From Novosphingobium sp. (lineage in GTDB: Bacteria; Pseudomonadota; Alphaproteobacteria; Sphingomonadales; Sphingomonadaceae), in assembly GCF_019748365.1 (NCBI RefSeq), contig NZ_JAIEPN010000024.1, forward strand, positions 1-64,000: 64,000 bases of DNA, written 5' to 3'. Below the pieces are notes generated by a model that saw only the letters and a list, made by a program, of their open reading frames with translations, made no database searches and had not been told where the DNA came from. Positions 8,245-16,514 of the stretch are shown here, piece by piece; within the stretch, counting starts at the first letter, position 1, and the number at the start of each line of letters is the position of its first letter. Made by a program: the position numbers and the translations under genes.

Positions 8245-8282
8245 GCGCGCCGGATCATCGACCCGGCGCGCGCCTTTTTTTT
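8245..8282 (+). terminator. Strong plus-strand terminator with no gene in front of it
   Basis: A perfect 9-bp GC stem (GCGCGCCGG at 8245-8253, CCGGCGCGC at 8263-8271) with a 9-base loop is followed within 4 bases by eight T. The T run is on the plus strand, but both neighbouring genes lie on the minus strand. A smaller hairpin (CCGCA-GATT-TGCGG, 8219-8232) stands just before it. Confidence 0.7.
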
Positions 8283-8295
8283 CCGCGATTTGAAC

Positions 8296-8685
8296 TTAGG
8301 GGCAGCGCGAATCGCGCAAGGGAGGCGCGGAGGTGCGCGTCTGCCAGCTGCCATCAGGGCCCTGATACTTTTCGCCCGGCTGGGTCTGCGAGATCAGCAG
8401 GCAGCCCGAAGTGAGCGCATACTCCTCCACCGTCGCGTGGGCGGCAGCGGCCTTTTCGGCGTAGACCGCCTTGCGCTTGATGTTGAGCTCATCGATCACG
8501 GCCTTCAGCGAAGGGCTCGGCGGGACGACATAGCCGAGGTAGCCATCGACTTTCTCGCCCACCTGCCCGGCAGAGCGCGCGGCGGCATAGGCGGGATCAC
8601 GCTGCGCAAGCGCGGCGGCGGGGATCATGCCCGCAACGGCCAGCGCGGCGAGCGCAATCGTGAATGTTCCAAATGTGCGTGCCAT
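8296..8685 (-). CDS. ydbL: YdbL-family periplasmic protein (DUF1318)
   Basis: A 129-residue exported protein. The start MARTFGTFTIALAALAVAG gives a clean signal peptide ending near ALA-Q. The mature part has the YdbL/DUF1318 features: an Ala/Arg-rich first helix (YAAARSAGQVGEKVDGYLG), then SLKAVIDELNIKRKAVY and AYALTSG-type residues near the end. YdbL is the small periplasmic partner of YdbH and YnbE in enterobacteria, and the order ydbH-ynbE-ydbL is preserved here with a single base between ynbE and ydbL. It probably modulates the YdbH-YnbE bridge. The C-terminal extension after KYQGPDGSW is longer than I expect for the family. Confidence 0.85.
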   Translation of the reverse strand: MARTFGTFTIALAALAVAGMIPAAALAQRDPAYAAARSAGQVGEKVDGYLGYVVPPSPSLKAVIDELNIKRKAVYAEKAAAAHATVEEYALTSGCLLISQTQPGEKYQGPDGSWQTRTSAPPLRDSRCP

Positions 8686-8686
8686 C

Positions 8687-8893
8687 TCAGAAAATGTCCT
8701 TGTTATTGTCGATCGTCTGGCTGGCATCTCCGGCCAGGCGATAGACCACTTCCTGCTTGATGTTGATGTTGAGCTCGATGACGATCGGCTTGTCGGGCGC
8801 CTTCACGGTAATGCAGCCCCCCAACAGCATCGAGCCTGCCACCAACACGGCCGCAGGGTACAATCGCCGCAGTCGTCTGCCTGTCCCCGCCAT
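8687..8893 (-). CDS. ynbE: YnbE-family outer-membrane lipoprotein
   Basis: A 68-residue lipoprotein. ATG 8893 gives a positively charged N-terminus (GTGRRLRRLYP), a hydrophobic stretch and the lipobox LLGGC, with lipidated cysteine at residue 27. The short mature part contains the family's beta segment (PIVIELNINIKQEVVYRL) and ends DNNKDIF. In E. coli YnbE joins the C-terminus of the AsmA-like YdbH to form an intermembrane lipid conduit. A TTG 20 codons earlier would overlap the ydbH stop (TTGA), but it would bury the signal peptide, so the ATG is preferred. Confidence 0.87.
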   Translation of the reverse strand: MAGTGRRLRRLYPAAVLVAGSMLLGGCITVKAPDKPIVIELNINIKQEVVYRLAGDASQTIDNNKDIF

Positions 8894-8949
8894 TCCGGAA
8901 TGCCCCTCAGTTTTGCTGGGCCACTTGGTTGCAGGGTTGCTGACCAACG

Positions 8950-11900
8950 TCAATTGCCGGCTCCTTCTGGCTTGGGTGTGCTGACCGGAGGCTGAACGCC
9001 GCTGGCAGGTGGCTGCAAGGTTCCGGGCAGGCCACGGAACGCCCCCGGCGGCGGCTGGGGGTTCATCGAACTGATCAGGCTGTAGAATGGCGCGTGGATG
9101 TTGACGTTGAACTTCACCGGCACCCGCGCGACTTGCCGGGTGATGAAGTTCTGCTTGGCATCCTTGCCCTGCTTGATCCCGCTGAACTCGACCCGCGTGA
9201 TGACATCACCCGCAAGGCTGCCGTCCATGCCGATGGTCATCCGCGAATAATCGAGCGATTTCAGCGCATCGAACGCGAAATTCGCCATTGTCGAGAGGTC
9301 CTTGTACGACAGCGCGCCGACGTACGAGACGGTGCCGCCCGGCGGGCGCGAGATCAGCTGCCCCCCGGTGATCCGCCCGCCACTGGCGTCGAACTCGAGC
9401 GGCAGGTGCCCATCGAACACACCTGTGGCGGAAAGGTTCGCCAGTTCCATCCGCTCGAGGAACTTGGCCGCATCGAGATGCTCGATCTCGATCCGGAACC
9501 GGCGGGGCTCGTTCACCGTCATCCTGAGCTCGCCAGGTGCGAGCCTCAGCTTGCCACCAAGAAACGGCCATATCCCGCTGTTGATACGCACGACCTGTTC
9601 GGGCAGCAGCTCGATATCGACGACGCCGTCGTTCACCTCGATGCCCGGATTGGCCGAGGCCACATGCAACGTCTGGTGCGGCGCGGTGACCATGCCGATC
9701 AGATCGGTGAACACCAGCGTGCCCTTGAGACCCTTGACCGGACCGAACGCCGCCGAGAAATCAAGATCTTCGGTGCCAAAGCTGCCAGAGCTTGTCACGC
9801 TCTCTGCCGTCCAGTCGACCACGCCCTTGCCGCGCACCGTCCCCTCGGCATCGGCGACAACGCCGCGGAACTGCGGCGCCAGATCGCGCAGCTGCAGCCC
9901 ACCCACTTTGCCGGGCACGATCTTGCCTTTGTCGAACACGAGGCCATCGACCGCGAGATCGGCATGGCCGCGGACCGTCGCGAGATCATGCCGCACCGCG
10001 ATACGCAGCACCTCGCGCCGCGAATCCGGCTCGCGCAGCAGCGCTTCGGCGGTGATGCGGTTGTCCTTGAGCGTGAGGACCGCATTCTCGCCAGCCAGAG
10101 TCTTGAACCGCGCAGGGGCAAACCGGTCGGCAGCGGCAAAACGCACACCACTCAAAGTCAGCACATTATCTGCATAGCCCCAATCGCCCGCCGCCCCGCT
10201 CAGGTCGATCGGCACGGCGGCGAGTTTCGCGTCCACTCCGTCAAATGTGCCGGTGAAATCCCGGCCCAGCCGCGCGACGAGATTGACGAGGCGCAGCCGC
10301 GTCGCCGTATCGCCCGGCCCCAGCACGACATCCGCGCCGCGCACCGTCAGCGTGCCCGGCCAGGCAAGGCCCACCGGACCGGTGTTCAACAGCAGCGGCG
10401 TTTCACCCAGCCGCCCGCTAAGCGCGAGCGCATTGATCCCGAGCGCCGCCTTGAGGCCTTGTGGACCATAGCGCACGATCGCCTGTCCACCCGCCGGGCA
10501 GATCGTCAATTGCCGCTTGTCGAGCGTCAGAGCGCTCAGTTGCAGGCTGGCGAACGACGGCGTCACGCAGCGCTCCCACAGCGCCAGATCGCCGCGCGGG
10601 CCGATGGTTCCCGCGATGGGCAAGCTGAGCCCCCTCACCGCGCCGCCCGGAATGGCACCGGACGCCAGCGCCGTGCCGGAAAAGCGCAACGAACCGCCCG
10701 GCCCTTGCGCGATTTCGAGCAATGGCAGCGCCAGCATCTCAGCCCCGCTGCGGTATTCCGCCATCCGCAGCTTGAGCGCCGGGCGGCCACCCGCGCCAGG
10801 TTCCATGCGACCGGTGATCGGCGGCAGACCCTCGCCCGCCATGACGAAATTGCCGGTCAGCGTGGGCAGCTTGCCGGGCTCGGAGGCGACCTGCAGGCGC
10901 GAGACCGAGAGCAGCGCCGCACCGCTACCGCCGCGCAGCGAGGCACTGGGCGCAACGAGGCTCCAGCGCGCATCATCATGGCGCAGAACGATATCGCCGG
11001 CCAGCCGGCTGCCGCGTTCCTCGCGGGCCAGCGCGCTGCGCAGGCGGGCGAGCAGCGGGGCGGCCAGCGTGCCCGCTGCTGCCGTCTGCGCCCCGGCCAG
11101 CGCCTTTTCGCTCGCGGCCCCGCGCGCCAGATTCCGGCCGGAAACTGCACCGCGGAAGACAAGGCTCTGGCCGCCGCCTTTCATGTCGAGATCGCCGTCG
11201 ATCCCGAGCGAACCCGCCGTCAGGCCCGCCGTGCGCACACCTTGCGCCTCGCTCAGTACATGGCCGCGCAGCTCGCCCAGCTTGAAGGCCAGCTCGCCAC
11301 CCAGCGTGAGGCGTGCGGCAGCCATGCCCGGCGCGGCCAGCGCGCCCGCTTCCAGCTTGCCCTTGACCGTTGCGCCGCCGAGGTCCTTGTCGCCCGTCAC
11401 GTCGAGGGCGAGCGCCGATGGTCCGGCGGCGAGATTCTTGCCGCAAGCGAGCCCCGCCAGCCGCACCGGCCCCGCAAAGCGCGGCCGTCCCTCCGCCACC
11501 GAAACCGTTCCATAGGCGGTCAGCCGCTTGCCGCTGCAACCGTCCGCCGCCACAGTGGGCATGATCGCAGCCATTGATCCCTTGAAGCCGCCCGCCAGAT
11601 TGCCCGCGCCATCGGCCTTCACGGCAAGGCGGCCAAAGTCGGTTTCCAGCAGCGCACGGCCGTCGACTATCCGAAGATCGAGATCGGGCAGCCCCGGCGC
11701 CGTGCCGGAGGGTGCGTTCGCCAGAACAAGCTTGTCGAGCGCGCCGAAGCTCAGGTGCCCTTGCCGGTATGCCCCGTAAAGCCTTGGCTGCTCGAGAATG
11801 ATCTCGCCAATCTGCGGCCCCAACAGGCCATAGGCCATCCGCACTTCGGCGCGCGCAATGGTAAGGTCCGGATGCGCCGGATCACCAATGACGATGTTCT

Positions 11901-12138
11901 TTAGGATCTGCCGGTCGGCGCCGATGCCTTCGATCGCATAGCGGCCGGGCAGGCCCATCTGCGCCAGTTGCCGATCGATCAGCCCGCCCGCGATCAGCTC
12001 ACGCGCAGACCAGAGCCCTATCGCAAGCGCGGCAAGCGCTCCGGCGGAGACCAGCGCAATCCGCCCGCGCCTGCGGCCGCGCGGGGCTCCGGGCTGGCCA
12101 TCCGGCGATTCGTTCAGAGGCTCGGTCTCGTCCGGCAT
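8950..12138 (-). CDS. ydbH: YdbH-family AsmA-like intermembrane transport protein
   Basis: A 1062-residue inner-membrane protein. After a cytoplasmic N-terminus with a basic patch (GRRRGRIALV) comes one membrane helix at about residues 27-45. A very long beta-rich repeat region follows, of the kind that forms a hydrophobic-groove tube across the periplasm in AsmA-like proteins. The last 200 residues hold the conserved dicarboxylate-type YdbH domain (DGVVDIELLPEQVVRINSG, then VEFSGIKQGKDAKQNF). The tail is Pro-rich. With YnbE and YdbL it is expected to move phospholipids to the outer membrane. MPDETEPLNE is chosen as start; an upstream in-frame extension lacks sense as a signal. A long antisense frame exists but is a GC artefact. 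Confidence 0.88.
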   Translation of the reverse strand: MPDETEPLNESPDGQPGAPRGRRRGRIALVSAGALAALAIGLWSARELIAGGLIDRQLAQMGLPGRYAIEGIGADRQILKNIVIGDPAHPDLTIARAEVRMAYGLLGPQIGEIILEQPRLYGAYRQGHLSFGALDKLVLANAPSGTAPGLPDLDLRIVDGRALLETDFGRLAVKADGAGNLAGGFKGSMAAIMPTVAADGCSGKRLTAYGTVSVAEGRPRFAGPVRLAGLACGKNLAAGPSALALDVTGDKDLGGATVKGKLEAGALAAPGMAAARLTLGGELAFKLGELRGHVLSEAQGVRTAGLTAGSLGIDGDLDMKGGGQSLVFRGAVSGRNLARGAASEKALAGAQTAAAGTLAAPLLARLRSALAREERGSRLAGDIVLRHDDARWSLVAPSASLRGGSGAALLSVSRLQVASEPGKLPTLTGNFVMAGEGLPPITGRMEPGAGGRPALKLRMAEYRSGAEMLALPLLEIAQGPGGSLRFSGTALASGAIPGGAVRGLSLPIAGTIGPRGDLALWERCVTPSFASLQLSALTLDKRQLTICPAGGQAIVRYGPQGLKAALGINALALSGRLGETPLLLNTGPVGLAWPGTLTVRGADVVLGPGDTATRLRLVNLVARLGRDFTGTFDGVDAKLAAVPIDLSGAAGDWGYADNVLTLSGVRFAAADRFAPARFKTLAGENAVLTLKDNRITAEALLREPDSRREVLRIAVRHDLATVRGHADLAVDGLVFDKGKIVPGKVGGLQLRDLAPQFRGVVADAEGTVRGKGVVDWTAESVTSSGSFGTEDLDFSAAFGPVKGLKGTLVFTDLIGMVTAPHQTLHVASANPGIEVNDGVVDIELLPEQVVRINSGIWPFLGGKLRLAPGELRMTVNEPRRFRIEIEHLDAAKFLERMELANLSATGVFDGHLPLEFDASGGRITGGQLISRPPGGTVSYVGALSYKDLSTMANFAFDALKSLDYSRMTIGMDGSLAGDVITRVEFSGIKQGKDAKQNFITRQVARVPVKFNVNIHAPFYSLISSMNPQPPPGAFRGLPGTLQPPASGVQPPVSTPKPEGAGN

Positions 12139-12205
12139 TGCCCGCCTTGTCGCCCAGTAGGCGCAGCGAAGCAATGCAAAGACTGGGAAAGCCTGACGGT
12201 GGACT

Positions 12206-12547
12206 TCAGCCGAGCAGTGCAAGCACCACCACGCCAAGCACGGCGCCGAGCTTCTGCCTGTCGGTCAGCCCTTCACCGTAGCCGAACACACCGATCAATG
12301 TGGCACCAACCGCAACACCAACAGCGAAGAGCAGGCCCGCACGGGCGAGGCCGACGCCGCTTGTCTTCAGCATCATTTGCCAGGTCAGGTTGCCGGCAAT
12401 CACGAACGATACTGCCAACGCCATTCGCCAAAGGCCGCCATGGATCGAAAATTCCTTGGAGATCACATCCGCGATCAGATCAAGCGTCACGACCGCGGCA
12501 AGGAAGGGGACCCACACCGGGGTAGCGGCAACCGGCCCGAGAGCCAT
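12206..12547 (-). CDS. Four-helix SMR/EamA-like membrane protein
   Basis: A 113-residue protein with four evenly spaced membrane helices (about residues 10-28, 37-57, 65-83, 92-112). It ends with the DRQKLGAVLGVVVLALLG pattern typical of small multidrug resistance and related drug/metabolite transporters. Helix 1 carries one acidic residue in VVTLDLIADVI, but at a position unlike the EmrE glutamate, so drug export is uncertain. The gene follows the YkgB-like gene by 25 bases on the same strand, so it probably shares the transcript from the promoter region at 13056-13163. Confidence 0.6.
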   Translation of the reverse strand: MALGPVAATPVWVPFLAAVVTLDLIADVISKEFSIHGGLWRMALAVSFVIAGNLTWQMMLKTSGVGLARAGLLFAVGVAVGATLIGVFGYGEGLTDRQKLGAVLGVVVLALLG

Positions 12548-12572
12548 GGTCGCCGCCTCCGGAGCTGCAGTG

Positions 12573-13055
12573 TCAGGCCGCCTCCATGACGAGCCTGCCA
12601 GAGGGCATCGGCGCGATACGCGCAGCGGCAAAGGCTTCGCCCGCGCTCCACAGCGCCGCACCCAGCAGCGTCAGGTCCTTGAGCAGGAAGCCCGCATCGC
12701 TCGACTGCGGATCGAGACCGGGGGTGGTGAACAGGAAGCTCAGCGTGGTGACCAGCGCGCCGGCCATGCCAAGGCTGCCGAGCGCCGAAATGCGCGGCGC
12801 GAAAGAGCGGGCGGCGACCATGAGGCCCAGCGCGATCTCGACCACGCCGATGAAGTTGGAAGCCCCCTGCTCGCCCAGCATCGGGCCAGCCCAGAACAGC
12901 AGCGGCGAATGCGCCATCAGCGGCGCGACGGCTGCGGCTTCCTGCGGGGTGAACTTATAGAGCCCGAAGGCCAGGAAGAAGAACACAAGGCTGTAGCGCA
13001 GCACGATGGCGCCGCTCTTGCCGAGGCGTGCCTCGAAGGTGGGGGACAGGAACAT
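12573..13055 (-). CDS. YkgB/RclC-like (DUF417) inner-membrane protein
   Basis: A 160-residue protein with four membrane helices, at about residues 17-33, 60-80, 87-108 and 118-140. The YkgB/DUF417 signature reads RYSLVFFFLAFGLYKFTPQEA near residues 20-40, with a conserved SPLLFW and a G-V-x-E-I segment. In E. coli the homologue RclC belongs to the reactive-chlorine response, although its biochemical role is unknown. It is divergent from a MarR-type regulator with many cysteines, which suggests redox or oxidant control. A DoxX-type label would be the alternative. Confidence 0.75.
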   Translation of the reverse strand: MFLSPTFEARLGKSGAIVLRYSLVFFFLAFGLYKFTPQEAAAVAPLMAHSPLLFWAGPMLGEQGASNFIGVVEIALGLMVAARSFAPRISALGSLGMAGALVTTLSFLFTTPGLDPQSSDAGFLLKDLTLLGAALWSAGEAFAAARIAPMPSGRLVMEAA

Positions 13056-13118
13056 CGGATCTCTCCTTTATCAACTTGCCAAGGCGGAATGGCCCTTGGC
13101 CGCACATTGTGTGCATGA

Positions 13119-13158
13119 AGCATATAGCTTGAAATACATGCGCAGAGCATATACCTTG
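13119..13158. promoter_or_regulatory. Direct repeats in the divergent ykgB-like / marR control region
   Basis: AGCATATAGCTT (13119-13130) recurs as AGCATATACCTT (13146-13157), 27 bases apart and differing at one base. The first copy also contains the dyad AAGC-ATATA-GCTT. Both lie in an AT-rich patch between the divergent starts at 13055 and 13164 and overlap TATA-like -10 candidates on both strands. A plausible operator for the adjacent MarR protein. Confidence 0.45.
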
Positions 13159-13163
13159 TGGGA

Positions 13164-13679
13164 ATGAGTTCCATGCGTGATGCCAATCTTGTCGGAGCCC
13201 TCGCCGTTGCCATCGGTGATGCGGTGACCCGTGCCGCCGAATCCGCTGCCCCCGAGCCTGGCCCGGCGGCGGCTGCGCTCATGCTCGTGGCGCACCTGCC
13301 CGGCATGAGCATCGATGCGCTGCGCATTGGCGTCGGCCTTTCGCATCCCGGCGCAGTGCGGCTGGTGGACCGGCTTGCGGCGCATGGTCTGGTCGAGCGC
13401 CGCGCCAGTGCGGAGGATGGACGCCGTGTCGCGCTTCACCTGACGGCTGCAGGCGAAAGCGCCGCCGCCGGTATTGCTGATGGCCGGCATGAGGCCATCG
13501 CGCAGGCGCTCGACACGCTGCCCGCAGCGGAGCGCGCAGCCTTCATCGCGGCAACCGAAAAGCTGCTCGCCGCGCTCGTCGCCGGGCCGGAAGATGCCCT
13601 GCGCGTCTGCCGCCTCTGCGACGAGACTGTCTGCACCCGCTGCCCGGTCGATATCTGCCTCGGCGGAACGTGCGACTGA
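13164..13679 (+). CDS. MarR-family regulator with six-cysteine C-terminal tail
   Basis: A 171-residue winged-helix regulator. The DNA-binding part spans about residues 40-95 (LSHPGAVRLVDRLAAHGLVERRASAEDGRR is the recognition helix and wing). A dimerisation helix pair follows. The last 28 residues carry six cysteines in the spacing C-x2-C-x4-C-x2-C-x4-C-x4-C (CRLCDETVCTRC, then CPVDICLGGTC), which suggests a metal site or thiol switch. Starts at 13158 (GTG), 13164 (ATG) and 13173 (ATG) are all possible. A -10-like TATACC ends about eight bases before 13164, so a leaderless mRNA is conceivable. Divergent from the YkgB-like gene, its likely target. Confidence 0.82.
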   Translation: MSSMRDANLVGALAVAIGDAVTRAAESAAPEPGPAAAALMLVAHLPGMSIDALRIGVGLSHPGAVRLVDRLAAHGLVERRASAEDGRRVALHLTAAGESAAAGIADGRHEAIAQALDTLPAAERAAFIAATEKLLAALVAGPEDALRVCRLCDETVCTRCPVDICLGGTCD

Positions 13680-13740
13680 GCGTTCGGGTCAGTTCGGAGC
13701 GCTTGCGCCCCGCCGCGCGGGCGGGCAAAGTCGCTGCGCG

Positions 13741-14484
13741 ATGGACGAACCGCCAAGCCTCTTTCCCCCGCCCACCCGCGACAAGACCGAAAAGAACCGC
13801 GTGCGCGAAGCGGGGCTCGATCCATCCGGCCACCGCGAGCGTCTGCGCAAGCGCCTGCTCGATGGCGACGACGATGCGCTCGGCGATCATGAAGTCATCG
13901 AATACCTGCTGATGATCGCAATACCCCGGGTCGATACGAAGCCGGTCGCCCGCGTGCTGATGCAGCGTTTCGGCAGCCTTGCCGGAGTGCTCAGCGCCGA
14001 CACGAGAACCCTGATGGGCGTGCCGGGCGTGAAGGACGCAGCCGCAGCAGCGCTCAAGATCGTCGGAGTTTCCGCCCGCCGTCTCGCGCGGCAGACGGTG
14101 CGCGAGGAGCCCGTCCTCTCAAGCTGGCAGGCCCTGCTCGATTATCTCCACATCGATATGGCGCACCTGAACCACGAACGCGTGCGCGTGCTCTATCTCA
14201 ACACGCAGAACCGCCTGATCCTCGACCAGATCGTCAGCGACGGCACGCTCGACGAATCAGCGATCTACACGCGCGAGATCATCGCCAAGGCCATGGCAAT
14301 TGGCGCCGCTGCGCTGATTCTGGTCCACAATCACCCCTCCGGCAGCCCCGAACCCAGCCGCGCCGATATCCAGATCACCCAGAAGATCATGGAGGCGGGA
14401 CGCCTGCTTGGCATTGTCGTCCACGATCACGTGATCATCGGGCGGCAGGGCCATGTCTCCCTGAAGGCCAAGGGCCTGATCTGA
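13741..14484 (+). CDS. radC: RadC-family JAB-domain protein
   Basis: A 247-residue protein. The N-terminal helix-hairpin-helix region (residues about 20-105) includes HRERLRKRLLDG and LMGVPGVKDAAAAAL. The C-terminal JAB/MPN metalloprotease-like domain carries the metal motif VHNHPSGSPEPSRAD near residues 201-215. Despite its name, a DNA-repair role for RadC is doubtful and its activity is unknown. ATG 13741 is chosen since it gives the family's usual N-terminus. It follows the MarR gene by 61 bases. Confidence 0.92.
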   Translation: MDEPPSLFPPPTRDKTEKNRVREAGLDPSGHRERLRKRLLDGDDDALGDHEVIEYLLMIAIPRVDTKPVARVLMQRFGSLAGVLSADTRTLMGVPGVKDAAAAALKIVGVSARRLARQTVREEPVLSSWQALLDYLHIDMAHLNHERVRVLYLNTQNRLILDQIVSDGTLDESAIYTREIIAKAMAIGAAALILVHNHPSGSPEPSRADIQITQKIMEAGRLLGIVVHDHVIIGRQGHVSLKAKGLI

Positions 14485-14525
14485 GGTCTGCCCCTGCGAA
14501 TTGACAGATCATCCAACGCAGCTAG

Positions 14526-16124
14526 ATGAACGCGGCGGCGGGCGATGCCCCAGACATTGCGGGGCGGGGGAACAGCGCTTTGGCTACAGTGCTAAAATCG
14601 CGCGGCCTCATGGCGCTTGGCATTCTCGTCGTGCTTTCCGTGCTGTCACGCGCAGCCACTTTCAACAACCCCGTGATCGGCTTCGACGAGCAATTCTATC
14701 TGCTTGTCGGCAACCGCATGCTCGATGGCGCGGTGCCCTATGTCGATATCTGGGACAGGAAGCCGATTGGACTGTTCCTGATCTACATGGCCAGCAGCGC
14801 GATCGGCCCTGACCCTTTTCTCCAGTATAAACTGGTGGCGTTTGGCTGTGTGGTCGCCACAGCTTGCGTGGTCTATGCGATGGCACGAAAGGCGGGTGCC
14901 GGCACCGGCGCGGCCCTGTGCGCCGCGGCGTTCTACATCCTCATGCTTGGGGTCTGCGAGGGCGAGGCTGGGCAGGCGCCGGTGTTCTACAACCTGCCGG
15001 TAAGCCTTGCCGCAGTAATCGTGCAGTCTGTCTGGGCGCGGGTGACAGCAGGACAGCGCGCGCACCTCGCGGCGCAGGGATGCGCTGCCATGCTCCTCAT
15101 CGGGCTAGCCCTGCAGATCAAGTATACCGTCGTCTTCGAAGGCGTGTTCTTCGGCCTTGCCCTGCTCACTGCTGCCCACCGCGTCGGCATGGCCCTGCCC
15201 CGGATCGCATTTCTGGCTGCGGTGTGGATCCTTTGCGCACTGACCCCCACCGCCATGGCGCTCGCCTGGTACTGGCACCTGGGCGAGCTGCCGGCATTCC
15301 TGTTCGCCAATTTCTTCTCGATCTACGGCAGACTGCCGGATCCTGCATCGGCGCGTCTGGAAGGTTTGCTCACGATCGCCGGAATTCTGCTGCCGCTCGG
15401 TCTGGTTTATGCCGCATCCCGGCTGCGCCCGGCATCGGGCGAAAGCCCGCGGCGCCGACCTGATTTTGCCGAGAGCTGGCTGCTCGCGGCTCTTGCCGGC
15501 TTCCTCGTGTTCGGCAGCTTTCTTGCGCCGGGCTATGCTCTGCCAATCATCGCCCCGCTGTGCCTGTGCTGCGCACGCAGCTTCGAAAGCGAGCGGCAGC
15601 GCCGCCTCGTAGCCTATCCCTTGCTGATCTTCGTCGGCCTTGCCGGACAGGCCGTGATCGCCATATCCGCGGCGGGCAAAGGGGATCGCGACGAGGCCAT
15701 GGCCGTGGCCGCAGCAGCTACCCCGCAGCACGGGGGCTGCATCTGGGTCTATGATGGATATCCCGCGCTATACCTCCTCACGCAGTCCTGTCTGCCCTCG
15801 CGCTGGGTTTTTCCCGGCCACCTCAACACGGCAAACGAAGCATCGAAAGCCGCGATCGGCGTTGACCCGGTTACGGAAGTGCGCCGCATTCTGGCGGCAA
15901 AGCCCGAAGTGATCATCGATGATGCCCCGCTCTACGCGCTCGCCAACCCGTCGACCCGGGCGCTGGTCAATGCGGCGTTGCAACGCGACTATCGCCTTGC
16001 CGCAAGCATTCGAACCGGCAAGGCGCGGTTCCGGCTTGTCTATCGGCGCAAGGATGAAGCGCTGCCGGGCTGCTGCAGGCCCCGTCCCGATCCGGGGCGG
16101 ATGCCGTCCACCACCCTCAAGTGA
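14526..16124 (+). CDS. Integral membrane glycosyltransferase, GT39/PMT-like
   Basis: A 532-residue protein with about ten membrane helices, and soluble segments at residues 40-70 and after 400. The first extracytoplasmic loop contains the acidic motif GFDEQFYLLVG and then YVDIWDRKPIG, the position where GT39/ArnT-like enzymes that use polyprenyl-phosphate sugars keep their catalytic acid. The C-terminal 140 residues form a soluble domain (WVYDGYPALYLL onward). Such enzymes glycosylate surface lipids or proteins from the periplasmic side. Donor and acceptor are unknown and no polysaccharide genes are adjacent. Confidence 0.75.
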   Translation: MNAAAGDAPDIAGRGNSALATVLKSRGLMALGILVVLSVLSRAATFNNPVIGFDEQFYLLVGNRMLDGAVPYVDIWDRKPIGLFLIYMASSAIGPDPFLQYKLVAFGCVVATACVVYAMARKAGAGTGAALCAAAFYILMLGVCEGEAGQAPVFYNLPVSLAAVIVQSVWARVTAGQRAHLAAQGCAAMLLIGLALQIKYTVVFEGVFFGLALLTAAHRVGMALPRIAFLAAVWILCALTPTAMALAWYWHLGELPAFLFANFFSIYGRLPDPASARLEGLLTIAGILLPLGLVYAASRLRPASGESPRRRPDFAESWLLAALAGFLVFGSFLAPGYALPIIAPLCLCCARSFESERQRRLVAYPLLIFVGLAGQAVIAISAAGKGDRDEAMAVAAAATPQHGGCIWVYDGYPALYLLTQSCLPSRWVFPGHLNTANEASKAAIGVDPVTEVRRILAAKPEVIIDDAPLYALANPSTRALVNAALQRDYRLAASIRTGKARFRLVYRRKDEALPGCCRPRPDPGRMPSTTLK

Positions 16125-16217
16125 ATGCCATTCGGGCGTTGATAGACGGTGGCCGCCGCGCTAGGCTCACTGTTTGGGGAGCGTAACCAGAAAACCGGTT
16201 TGCAGCGAGACAACGAT

Positions 16218-16496
16218 ATGTATCCCAAGGCCAAACTGCCCAGCGAGCCGAGCGATGCGGCAGTCCGGAGTTTCGATCCACATGATCGGTGCGGCACCAT
16301 CTCAATGGTCACTGCGCTCGCCTCGGTCGTCTACACGCTGGTGCGTCCGCCCGAGACACTCGATGAGCTTGTATCGCTGACCGTCGTGTTCAGCATAATC
16401 TCGATCCTCAACGGCAAGTCGACGATCCCGCGTATCGCGCTGGCAATTGTTATCCTGCAGTTCGTGCTGGTCAAATCGGTGCCGCTGCTGGTCTGA
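16218..16496 (+). CDS. Small membrane protein, unknown function
   Basis: A 92-residue protein with a polar N-terminus (MYPKAKLPSEPSDAAVRSFDP). Two or three hydrophobic segments follow from about residue 30 (ISMVTALASVVYTLV, VSLTVVFSIISIL, IALAIVILQFVLVKSVPLLV). An in-frame GTG at 16149 would add 23 residues; the ATG is chosen for its cleaner N-terminus. I do not recognise a family. It stands alone between the glycosyltransferase and NRDE genes. Base composition is lower in GC than its neighbours. Confidence 0.5.
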   Translation: MYPKAKLPSEPSDAAVRSFDPHDRCGTISMVTALASVVYTLVRPPETLDELVSLTVVFSIISILNGKSTIPRIALAIVILQFVLVKSVPLLV

Positions 16497-16514
16497 TGCG
16501 ACCCGCTTAGGCCG

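Noticed and set aside
9094..11577. 827-codon open frame antisense to ydbH
   Set aside because: Composition is Arg/Ala/Gln-rich with no domain or start signal; it is a GC-driven mirror of the real gene. The same applies to long frames antisense to purB (17259-18566), the FAD dehydrogenase (39840-41426) and ettA (53437-55188).
13683..13696. GTTC...GTTC pair upstream of radC as a LexA box
   Set aside because: The spacing is six bases instead of seven, and RadC is not a reliable repair gene.
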